A stretch of 64,000 nt of DNA. Origin: Hydnum rufescens UP504. Lineage: Eukaryota; Basidiomycota; Agaricomycetes; Cantharellales; Hydnaceae. The stretch covers positions 85,878-149,877 of the forward strand of contig MU129059.1 in NCBI GenBank assembly GCA_014904985.1, given 5' to 3'. Shown here in pieces: positions 10,813 to 20,739 of the stretch (its first letter is position 1; the number at the start of each line of letters is the position of its first letter). Below the pieces are notes generated by a model. It searched no databases. It worked only from the letters and a program-made list of their open reading frames with translations, and was not told where the DNA came from. The translations under genes were made by a program, and so were the position numbers.

Positions 10813-12127
10813 ATGTCGAGCAGATCTGCTCTCCCTCGCGACATGCTTGCTCGTGTTCAATGCCAAAGTGGTGGTCCAGAAAGAATACGTATGCACTGGA
10901 AAATGCTGGAGAGAGCAAGGTTTCTCATGTATGTATCATCGGAAATTCTCTTGGAACCGTGTGACTGACTCATAAATGTCAAGATTCTCAGTGTGGCGTC
11001 GCAAAAGCCCAAGCCTTTTTTCACTTATTGGTTCACTTGTTCCGGGCGTTGAGCCTTCCCAGGACTGTCCTCTAGGTTCTAGTATGGCAATCTCGAAGCC
11101 CAGTACCTCATCTTCTTCCCACTTGCAGCCGTGCTCATCATCTTCTGTCATTACGGCATGCACCCAAAGCATGAAAGACATCAATGCTCGTAGTAGCCTG
11201 CTTATCCTTCCTCCTGCATTCCCTCTCCCTCCAACGCACCGGTCCATGTGGACTGTTGCACCGCACGCCTGCTCTTACTCAGATTTGACGTCTTTCATTA
11301 AACCCAAATCAAAGAACTCTTTGATCAAGACATTCGAGATCAATGCACTCTCTGCACAGATGCTGTCCACCTTTCCCCTTGACATCCGTGTCGGATCCGA
11401 TATCATCGTGTGGGATGAATGGCAGGAGAGTTTCTCTACTCGTGAGTACAAGGCTACCTTCTCAGGGAGTTCGGGGATGTTCCGTGCCATAGATGAAGAC
11501 GAGGTAGAAGGCCTTATTATTGGCGGTTCTGCTCCCTCATCAACCCCCAAGTCCAACCAATCAAAAAAGATGTCCATTCCTGAGAACATGTCGTTCTCAT
11601 CTCCCGAGGTTCATTCCACTCCAAAGCAACACCAACACTCTAAGAAGCACTTCAGCCTCCCTTCGTGAGTAAATTTCTGGTCGTTCAGCTACTTCGTCGC
11701 TAACTGATTCCGTGACAGATTGAACCTTCGAAAGGGTCAAATGTGGAAGGACGAGATCACACTTGCTCTAGAAGAGCTTGGCATCTTAACCACAGAGGGA
11801 GATGACGGATGGCCGAAGACGGTCTACGGTGGCGAGACCCCACTGGGCCCAATGGCCAATTCCCCTGCTCAAGACAGTTCTACTCCAGGAGCTTTGAGCA
11901 GCGGGAGAAGAGTGCCTATCTCTCTCGACCTCCCACCGATTGTCACACACTCGGAAGCCTCAGGAAGCATTCAGAAACTCGTCACAGAAAATACTGACAC
12001 CCAAGCTGTTACCTCGTTAACAAGCGGCTTCATAGTCCCTCATCCAGACGGCACGCCTCTTGCCGTGGCTGTCCCACAACCTACGACTTACAGTGACCCT
12101 AACATATTCCACCGCTGTGGAAGATAA
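10813..12127 (+). CDS. Unknown three-exon gene truncated by a solo LTR
   Basis: The model uses the ATG at 10813 (MSSRSALPRDML), exons 10813-10928, 10984-11664 and 11719-12127, and two GT-AG introns of 55 and 54 nt that keep frame, giving 401 residues. The protein is serine/proline-rich with a more ordered middle (FEINALSAQMLSTFPLDIRV, IIVWDEWQESFSTREY) and a short helical region (MWKDEITLALEELGILT). No known domain was recognised. The last four residues and the stop are encoded by the LTR that begins at 12116; the interrupted frame resumes at 13855. It lies directly after the RPB1 fragment, so it may be part of the same duplicated segment. It could still be expressed in truncated form. Confidence 0.5.
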
Positions 12128-12562
12128 AAACATCCAGTATCAGAAAATGCGAAATCACACCACTTCCAGCCATTGGAGGATCACATGACCAATTATGAAA
12201 TTAATTACAGCTATGCGCGGAAATCGAATTCGTTCTATAACTCCGTCAGTTTTGATCAGAGAGGTACGCCCATATAACGCTTAGAAAGAAAAAAAAAGAG
12301 AGAGATCAAAAGCCACTGGTACCCTCTACGCGAATCACTAAAGCCAAGGATAGTTGCAGGACCTAAGGTTAGAGTTGCTGGACATCCAAGGAAAGTAAGC
12401 ATAACGAATACATATCAGGTTTTGAAGAAAGAAGAAAGAAACATACTAACAAGACTAACCAAGCACTGACCAGTCTATAACCCACAGATATCCACATTTT
12501 GACCAGGAGAACGTAAACAAGAATACACAAATATCAGTAAACAGACCAACCAAACACAAACG

Positions 12563-12690
12563 ACGTATAAGCCTTTCCACAAGCATCCCAGACGTATAAG
12601 CCTTTCTATAAGCATCCCACACGATGTATAAGCCTTTCTACAAGCATCACAGATGTATAAGCCTTTCTACAAGCATCCTACACGATATAT
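12563..12690. repeat. About 28-bp tandem repeats inside the solo LTR
   Basis: About four copies of a unit containing tataagcctttcyayaagc lie just before the assembly gap. The equivalent block in the other LTR copy (about 53455-53605) has five units. Such an internal tandem array is a likely cause of the assembly problem here. Confidence 0.75.
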
Positions 12691-12745
12691 CATTGACTAC
12701 AGCTAGTCCATATCCCTTCCTATTCTCCACTGAACACCATACACG

Positions 12746-12967
12746 NNNNNNNNNNNNNNNNNNNNNNNNNNNNNNNNNNNNNNNNNNNNNNNNNNNNNNN
12801 NNNNNNNNNNNNNNNNNNNNNNNNNNNNNNNNNNNNNNNNNNNNNNNNNNNNNNNNNNNNNNNNNNNNNNNNNNNNNNNNNNNNNNNNNNNNNNNNNNNN
12901 NNNNNNNNNNNNNNNNNNNNNNNNNNNNNNNNNNNNNNNNNNNNNNNNNNNNNNNNNNNNNNNNNNN
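12746..12967. other. Assembly gap of 222 N
   Basis: The bases are undetermined. The sequences on either side correspond to non-adjacent parts of the LTR copy at 52097-53800, so the gap does not simply represent missing bases of one continuous LTR. Confidence 1.
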
Positions 12968-13854
12968 CTACGATTCACACCTTTCGAACGGTATCAAACA
13001 ACAAGTCGAACGGACCAGAACTGCACTCTCCAGGCCAATTTTACTACCAACAATCCGGAATTTCCAGTAAAAAACGAATTCCCGTCAGTTCGCATTAATC
13101 CTTTCGGAAGCAAACCGCGCCTAGAAAGATATAAAATCCGCACCGACGGTACCAAGAACGCGAAGAACAGATCAAAACTGAACTCTACAGACAGGCGATA
13201 TTACTATCAGAATCAACACATTCAGTAAAAAACGAATTTCTCTGTCAGTTTACACCGGATCTTCCGGAACCACCGCGCCCAGAAGTGTGAAAATCCGCAT
13301 CTAATGATCCAAGAACGTCTATTATCGGATGCAAACTGCTGTTTCGCATCGAATCCCATCCTATGCACTTGTTCCCATTCACAACCAACAACAAACACTT
13401 AACCACTGACTATGCTCAATTAATCTCCAACACCCAGAGATATCCTTTCATTTCGCCTCCAGAATGCTCCACATGGTCAGTGACCACATGCTCCAAGCTT
13501 CCACATGCTCAGCCAAATTGGTGACATCACCTCCTCATGATTCCTTTTGTTCTCTTTATGAATGACATCACTATGACATCACTCCTCATGATTTCCTTTG
13601 TTCTCTTATGAATGACTCAGCTAGACACCGCATTATTACATCATCTTGTTATTTTTCTTTTGTTCTCACCTATGACTCACATATGACTCACCCATGGGGG
13701 AGTCATATTTTCTTCTCATTACAGAGTGTGATCAACCATTGAAGCGAACCAGCCCAACGAATAACAACAGAAATACAGTCTCCCATCTACACACTGGCTG
13801 AACCAGATTTTGATTTGACAGTCATCGGAGCTCCCAACCCTTCTTCTATACCGC

Positions 13855-14492
13855 CCAAGTCATGTTCAAAATCAACAGCAACAACGACAATCCCGACCAC
13901 ATCGCTCAAGTATCATGTATATGACCTCCAGGACCTCGAATCCTATCTCCGTTTATCAGGACTCCCTTGTCCCTAGCACTAGTGCCAATACCCAATACAG
14001 TGGTCCTGCAGTAGCATCAGCTCTTCCTTTGCACCTTCGTCCTTCTCTGAGGGCTTGGCCCCCAATGCAGTTGCTTTCGCGCGAGTCGCAGAGCAGGCCA
14101 TTTCTTCCTTTACCGCCTTTGGCCGAGGTGCCTCAGCGTCACCTCCCAAATCGAATCCAGATTCGGAATTTGCAGAACCCAACGCCCCAGTTGTAAGGCA
14201 TTCTACACCTCTTCGACCGCCGAGTCTGTTGCAATGCAGAAACTCCAATGTGCCCAAGGACTCTGCAATGAAACAACCACTTGTAACGCCCAAGCAATCG
14301 AGCATGATGTCTGAGCAATCAAACGCACCATCATCAACTGGTACGACAGCAGAGAAGAAGAGACGAAGTGAGGTGGGTGGGTTCCAAGATGAGAACCAAA
14401 TGATACCCAGCGCACCGGGTTCTGGCTCGAGGCCTCTCAAGCTCGCGCGGTCCCCAACAATCCATATTTACGGTATGGTATCTGTAGTCTGA
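13855..14492 (+). pseudogene. Downstream part of the gene interrupted by the solo LTR
   Basis: Directly after the duplicated target site the frame used before the LTR (codon ending at 12115) stays open from 13855 to the TAG/TAA region ending at 14196, about 113 codons rich in Ser, Gln and Pro. A second frame looks more protein-like in parts: YHVYDLQDLESYLRLSGL (about 13910-13965) and, from 14055 to 14492, a segment with AFARVAEQAISSFTAFGRGA. The original gene probably continued here with an intron or has since shifted frame. Nothing identifies its function. Confidence 0.45.
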
Positions 14493-14940
14493 TCATATAC
14501 TTTAGATCTAGGACAACCCTAGCAGCCTTGCTCTACTTATGTACATACTGGTTGTAATCAATCTATGTCTGAGACGGATACACTGGTGTGGGGCCGGGCA
14601 TGGGCTGTAGCATGTACCGGTGATACTCGGCTTTAGAGTCGGGGATTACTTGTTGCCGCTATCAACCGTGGCACCATAGTACAAATATAGAAATCAACCT
14701 AATATGGAAACCATCCTAAATAGGATATAAACAGATTCAAATCCATGAAGAACCCAACTGAACCCTCAGTCAATATTAGAATAATAGAGGTTAACGTAGC
14801 CTGATGCAACGGCTGGGATTGATGCATCAACTATGGTAACAGTAACTTACTGTAATTGATGCAAAAAACCCACAGTAAGTTACCATTTCTGATGCAAAAA
14901 GTCTACAGCATCAGGTGATGGAACCCCAATGTGACATGAC
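14493..14940. other. Non-coding interval with a short palindromic motif
   Basis: No gene was recognised. Around 14826-14893 the sequences acagtaacttactgt and acagtaagttacc form overlapping inverted copies, flanked by repeated 'gatgca' motifs. It may be a small foldback remnant or a terminus of the module element that follows. Confidence 0.5.
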
Positions 14941-14941
14941 T

Positions 14942-17704
14942 GAGCCGATCAGATCTCCTACGACTCACAGAATAGAGGGACTCTCGTGACCTGAACATTC
15001 CGTTACAACCATGAGCACTGCTGCAACCAGAAGGAATGAGTACACGCCACGAAATGGTCCCTCAAGCTCTAACATTGTCATAAATGAGGAAGAGGAACGA
15101 AACCACTTGCAGAAATCCCAGTTCCATTATGAAATAGAGTCGTGGAGCTGTCCTCAAGTCGACCCTGGCTACATTAAGCTCTCTTGAACCTACGTAGATG
15201 TACATGAGATAACCTGCCAATGAACTCGAACTAAGGTCTGGAAGTCCCTACTATCATTAATGAGTAAAACAGAGTGGCCCGGTGCAGCCATCTTCACGAA
15301 TGAAATCCCGGAGCCTGGATACAATGCTGTTGAGCCCAGAAAACCCAATACCATTGATGAAAGGGTTGTAAGAACCGAAGTCAGGAGTTATGGTGGAGCG
15401 TGGCCACCTCTACAGGTGAACTTACTCCAGGGCCCCAATGACTACAAGGTCAGACCTGAATGGAGGACCGGGCTTGGATCCAACTTAGGGTCCATCATCC
15501 GAACCACCCCTAAATCTTCTTGTCATTGGATTAAAGACCCACGATCAGACAAAATTATGGGGCTTCCATACGACGTAACAAGTCTAGGTGATCATGAGCA
15601 AGGCACTAGACCCTGTTCACCGAGCTCGAGCTTCGTCACTAACTCAGAAGGCAAACAAGCTCAAAAACTTGGTTGGCAAGTAGCTACTATGTACCTGCGA
15701 GTACAAACAGGTTCACCCCTGTGGAACGAAACCCTGAACTCCAGACCATTTGGATATCCGAGACAGGGGGGTCGAGACTCGAAGAGCTACAATACAGTAG
15801 CAGTGAGACGACAGGATTACTGGCCACAGACTGGGGCTTCCGAGGGTCAAGCCGTTGAGCTCAAGTTAGCAGGAATGTCCCCATGATTGGAATACGCCAT
15901 CACTACCAGTGGAGTAACAATACAATGCAGTCATTTTCGTAAGTGGACCTGTGTCAATGCGACGAACTCCCGGCCCCAGACCGTATGGGTCATCAAGACA
16001 TGTAATGTCCAAAGGATCAGCCAGCTACTTAACCCATTCATGACCACAAGGCTTGAGTCAACTACAAATACCCTACGAGCTGAGATACTATATGAAGTTC
16101 TTTGCAACTACCCAGCAACGTTGTGGGCCGGTTCCCAGCCTAATCCCGATAACTTCAAGATCTTACGAACATACGAGGGTATGCAGGGGATATCAAACCC
16201 ACAAGTCCAGGCCCAGGTCTTGAGTTCATCTCCACCTTCACAATCGAATGATTCCATGGGGCATCTGCGTAACGTGATAGTACAGGTCGAAGACGATGGA
16301 AGCGACAGGACAGACACAAGTACCGAATTCATGACCAGTAGTGGCCCATGACCAAGCACGGATTGTCTTCAACCATACCCCAAAAATCTTGAGTCCTCAC
16401 GAATGCAAGGGAATGTTTTGAAAGGATCCAGTCAGTATGCCCATATTGAGGTCCCAAAACTGGAACCAGGACCTATTGTAAAGGAGCTCTGGGGCGGCAC
16501 TCAACAGTTTTCCAGCCCATACCTTGTTATGAGGTCCGAGTCATGCACGAAACTGACACGGAGCCCGTACACGCAAACGGATCGGAATGACATTGTGCAA
16601 CTAGAGTTGCGAAAAGGTCTGCCTCCATGGAATATGCCCTGGATCTCAGATCCACCAGCTGTTCAGAATACGGGGTCCAGATTCCCTCGAGTTACATGGA
16701 GTATGAGACTAGACGTACTGTCACCTTTGCGATTAAACAAAGCCCAGGAACCTCAGTGTGACGAGACCGAGCCGATTAGGGCTCCTACAGCTCGTTGAAT
16801 GCGCGTTGCCGCCATAATTGGGAACAGTATTCTAAAGCCCAAACTGAGCAAACTGTCCGACTTGTTCAGGACTGTGAAACCCAAACGGATAGAGGAACTC
16901 TTACGACCTGAATGTCCCATGGTGACGAGGAGCACTGCTGCAGCCAGGAAGGACAAGTATATGTCACAAGACGGTTCCCCAAACTCAAACTTTGTTGCAA
17001 ACAGGGAAGAGGAACGAAACTATGGATTACTCCTAAGAGCAACCACAGTCCCCCCATCTAGTCACAGACTCCAGGTCCCAACTTGTACAGACGGTCAAGA
17101 TACGACAGGAGGTGGTCTCATGAAGACTCATTTGAGCTCCGCCATAGCCCAGAACTGGTATAAGGACGGACTTCGGGATGTGTTGTCTACGGGTCCCATT
17201 ACACAGCCGTCTCTGCGGCTGATTGAGTCCACAGCCCTTCCGTATGGCGTAACAAGCCTAAGTGGATGCGAGCAAGGGTTTTCAGGCTGTCAGTACACCT
17301 CTACAGGACTGATGAGAAGGTGGACCACCGTTCGAGGATTTGACCAGAGAGTAGCTACCACATACCTGCGAGAACAGATAAGTTCATTCTTATGGAGTGA
17401 AACCCTGAACTCCAAATCATTTGGATACTTGCAACAGAGGGAACGAAACTCGAGGAGTCATGATACAGTGGCATCGAGATGACAGGATTGTCAGTCACAG
17501 ACTAGGGCTCCTGATGATCAAGCAGTTGAACTCGAGTCACCTGTAAATCCCATTCGAATTGAGTGTCCTATCAAAGCCAAACGGAAGAACGATGTACGCA
17601 ATGTAGAGTCTGTGGACCAAGACCCTAAAACACTACAGCAGCCACAAGGTCATACTGGGTCTCCTATACTATCAGTCATGGGTTACGTTGCCACTACCAT
17701 GTAA
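14942..17704 (+). pseudogene. Long RT-less ORF of the module element, plus-strand copy
   Basis: One reading frame runs through this interval and ends at the TAA at 17702-17704. It is broken at 14987, 15185, 15221, 15884, 16349, 16796 and 17480, and every one of these stops is TGA. The protein, about 900 residues, has no recognised domain. It contains an internal long repeat: EPIRSPTTHRIEG..ATRRNEYTP..EEEERN at the start matches EPIRAPT..RIEELLRPECPMVT..ARKDKYMS..EEERNYG from 16768. At the aligned site the first unit has TGA (14987) and the second CGA (16904). A second motif pair is IMGLPYDVTSLGDHEQG (about 15556) and ALPYGVTSLSGCEQG (about 17235). Related copies occur on both strands to 42 kb. 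Function is unknown; it belongs to an LTR-flanked repeat. Confidence 0.55.
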
Positions 17705-18095
17705 TTGCCGTTTCCTCTCTACCTCCTTCAATTCTCACACAGCAGGTTCCAAACTTTCCATGTAGATGTAGGGTGTCTATAGCAAAGTATCTATGACAAA
17801 AAACTGGAAAATTTCATTGATTTGTTGTCTCTTTGTGTTATTTTAAGTGTTCAGGCAAACAGAATTCGTTGCTTCCGAACCACCCGAAATGCTTCTCCTA
17901 AATATTTAGGGCATCCCTTGCCCCAAAATTATCATAGTCCCATTGAGTATGTTCCTAAGAAGCTATCTGCCTAATTTCTGCCTTCCCGGGGGTGATCTGG
18001 ATGAATGAGGTGCACCCAAATACTGGTGCCTAAATCTGATTTGGCAGGCACCATATTTCCAGTAAACAAACAACTTTCAAACTCCGTCCAACTCC
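17705..18095. other. Non-coding interval, probably the 5' part of the pogo element
   Basis: No gene was seen. It contains a short inverted repeat around 18026-18053 (ggtgcctaaatctgatttggcaggcacc). Terminal inverted repeats of the pogo-like transposon that follows could lie here but could not be matched with the 3' side by eye. Confidence 0.4.
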
Positions 18096-20698
18096 ATGTC
18101 ACCCCAGGGGCCTCATTGGCCTTGGCGGTATTCTGAAGATGACATGCAGAAAGCCCTGGCTGAGCTAAAAGATGGGATTTATCCTAATGTAACTGCAGCA
18201 GCAAATGTGTACTGAATTCCCCCAAGGACCCTGTGGTGGCGTGTCACAAATGGAGATGATGCAACAAGGCAGCGTGCCTGTCATTCACAACAGCTGTTGA
18301 CCCCCGCTCAGGTAAATGAATGACAATATTACACATAAATTTATTAACATTTCTGCCTAGGAATCTTCACTGCTTGAGTGGATCACGCACCTTGGCTTGC
18401 TTGCCCAACCATTGGACCATCGCACAATTGGACCCTTTGTAGAAGACATATGTGGCACTTTTCCTGGGAAGGGGTGGTTGGGACGGTTTCTAGAACGCCA
18501 CAAGGAGAAGTTGTCATACTGCCGATCTTCAGCCCTAGACCCAAAGCGTGTGCGATCCTTCAATTATTCCTCAGTGCAAGACTATTTTGACAAACTCAAG
18601 GGTATCCTGGAGGAGTACAATATCCCCTGGGAAAATGTTTATAACATGGATGAGAAAGGCTGTCAGTTAGGTGGTGGATGGAAAGGTCGCCTTCACAAAT
18701 ATCTCTTTGGTCACAGTTCAAGAGAACATTATTGTATCCGTGATGCAAACCTTGAACTCGTGACAGTAGTCGAGTGTGTTAGTGCCGATGGTTTTGCTCT
18801 CAAGCCATATATCATCTTCAAGGGCAAACAGCTTCGACGCTCATGGTTTGAGGCTGCAGGGGCTGAGCGTGCTTCAGGGTATGCCCAACCCACATCCTGC
18901 TATGAATATATTGATATATGGACCCCTATCAGTATTGGAGTGTCAGAGAATGGATGGATAGACAACGACCATTGCAAAAAGTGGCTTGAACTCGCATTTC
19001 TCCCACAAGCTGAGGCATGAAACCGAACTGGAAAGAAAATTCTCATCATCTGCAACGGCCATGGGTCACACTGTGCTGGAGACCTACTATTCAAGGCTCA
19101 TCAGCATGACATCTTAATATTCCGGTTGCCACCACATTGTACCCATTGCCTCCAACCCCTTGATGTTGGAATATTTGGACCGTTCCAGACCATATTCACA
19201 GACACAGTGGACAAGCACGTTCAATTATGTTGGCAGGGTCTGTCAAAAACATCATTTGTTCAGATTTATTTGGATGCTTGCGATATGGCATTTAGTAACA
19301 GCACAATCTGTGCAGCTTTCCACAAATGTGGAATCAATCCATTCAACCCAGAGGTCTTCAGCGAAGTGGACTTTGGACCAAGCCAGGCCACCTCCACCGT
19401 CGCATCATCGCATCTACCCCCTGGTTTCCCAGTTGACCGTGAAGATTGGGAAAAGTCAGCAGGGGAGGACACAGAGTCCGATGAATCATCCCACAGTGCA
19501 CGTCAATCCGACACTGAAGAAAACAATGGCAACCCCACAGATCCCGCAACACTCCCCCCACTACATAACCGACATGCCATAATCTCTCCCCCCCCACCCC
19601 TGCCCTGCTCCCACAACTTCAGCTCACATCCCTAGGCACATCTCTATGAAGCTTTCCAAAGAGGACCTCCTCAGGATTGCATGCGACTTACGAGATCATA
19701 ACAAACAAATGCAAGCCACCATAGAGGAGACCTGTGCTCATGCTGCAATTGTTGGCTGTCGCTACACTGAGCTGCAGACCCAGGTCAATGCCAAGAAGGC
19801 AGCACCTGAAATCTCACGTCAATCCTTTGCCACCACAGCACGAGTTTTGAACACCACCCAAGCTTTGGCAACCATTGCAGCCGAAAGGGCCAAGGAAGCT
19901 ACTAAGGCACAGGAGAAGGAACAGGAGAAGCAGAACAAAGCGGAAAAGGCAGAGGAGGCTCACACTGCAAAGGCCAAAAAGCAATACAAGAGATGGGTCA
20001 CTGCCGCTGTCAAGATTGTGAACAATCGCATCACTCAGGAAGATAAGGTACATCGGGCCCAGATGGCTAAAGAGGTAAAAGAGGCAAAAGCACGCCTTGC
20101 TCAAGAGGCAAAAGAAGCAAGGGTGGCTGCGAGGGCAGCAGAGAAGGCAGCAGAGAAGGAGGCAAAGCAGCATGCAAATGCTGAAGCCACAGCACAGCAG
20201 AAGGCCAACAAGGCCACTGGGAAGACAGGCCTGCCACAGAAGAGGAAGAGGATCAGCAACAGCGATAGCAAGGATAAAGAGAATGGGAGGGCGGATGGAT
20301 CCGATGGAGTGTCTGTCTCACCCTCTAAACGGCCCCGCACCCTCTCACTGCCACAAGCTACCCCAAGCCCCTCTCGGCATCAACCTCAGCCCCGACCTAG
20401 ATGGACGACACCTTATATCAACATGATGGAAACCCCAACATGGCCATTGGTTCAGCTCTCCGGTATGCGACAGACAGCATGGCTGTGTACCTGGGTCTGC
20501 CACCACCTCTCATTCATTTTAACACACCTAAAGACACACCAGACAACGAGGCAGCAGAGGTTCTACTGGTGCTGGGAGCAGGGCGATGAGATTCAGAGCA
20601 ACGGCAATTACGCAGGTTGCCGAACTACTTGGGTGCAAAATGGGTGGTCAATGTGGATCCGTCATACCACCCTCAATTTTACACAGAATCCCTTATAA
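18096..20698 (+). pseudogene. Pogo/Tigger-like DDE transposase, inactivated
   Basis: Pogo-type Tc1/mariner transposases have an HTH N-terminus and a DDE domain. The ATG at 18096 opens a psq-like HTH (YSEDDMQKALAELKDGIYPN). A 49-nt intron (18312-18360) follows, then the DDE domain. The first catalytic Asp is in NMDEKG (18649). The second, expected as D-GHGSH, reads ICNGHGSH with Asn (AAC, 19054-19056). The third is in CLQPLDVGIFGP (19162). Stops are TGA at 18213 and TGA at 19018. The original frame is lost in a C-rich run near 19587, and the C-terminal coiled-coil, Lys/Ala-rich part (KLSKEDLLRIACDLRDHNKQ onward) continues in another frame from 19646. The catalytic change alone would abolish transposition. 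It is inserted within the module element. Confidence 0.85.
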
Positions 20699-20739
20699 TT
20701 TTTAGGACTTGTTCATAGTATCATTGATCCTATTCATGC

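Larger units (their letters stand above)
12116..13850 (+). mobile_element. Solo Gypsy LTR, internally scrambled around a sequence gap
   Basis: This copy matches the 5' LTR at 52097-53800. It starts TGTGGAAGATAAAAACATCC and ends CTTCTATA. The flanks carry a 4-5 bp duplication: ACCGC precedes 12116 and is repeated at 13850-13854. No internal retrotransposon sequence is present, so it is a solo LTR. Compared with the other copy, blocks occur in the order 1 (12116-12290), 3 (about 12310-12745), N gap, 2 (12968-13720), 4 (13722-13850), and the TATA-box segment is missing. That order suggests mis-joined contig pieces. Confidence 0.85.

Noticed and set aside
12746..12967. Apparent open frames across the N run
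   Set aside because: They contain only undetermined residues.
14987..17482. TGA as a sense codon (recoding or alternative code)
   Set aside because: Host-type gene fragments here use the standard code, the Gypsy and transposase TGA codons fall at Arg positions rather than Trp, and one module-element site shows CGA/TGA alternation, so mutation explains it better.
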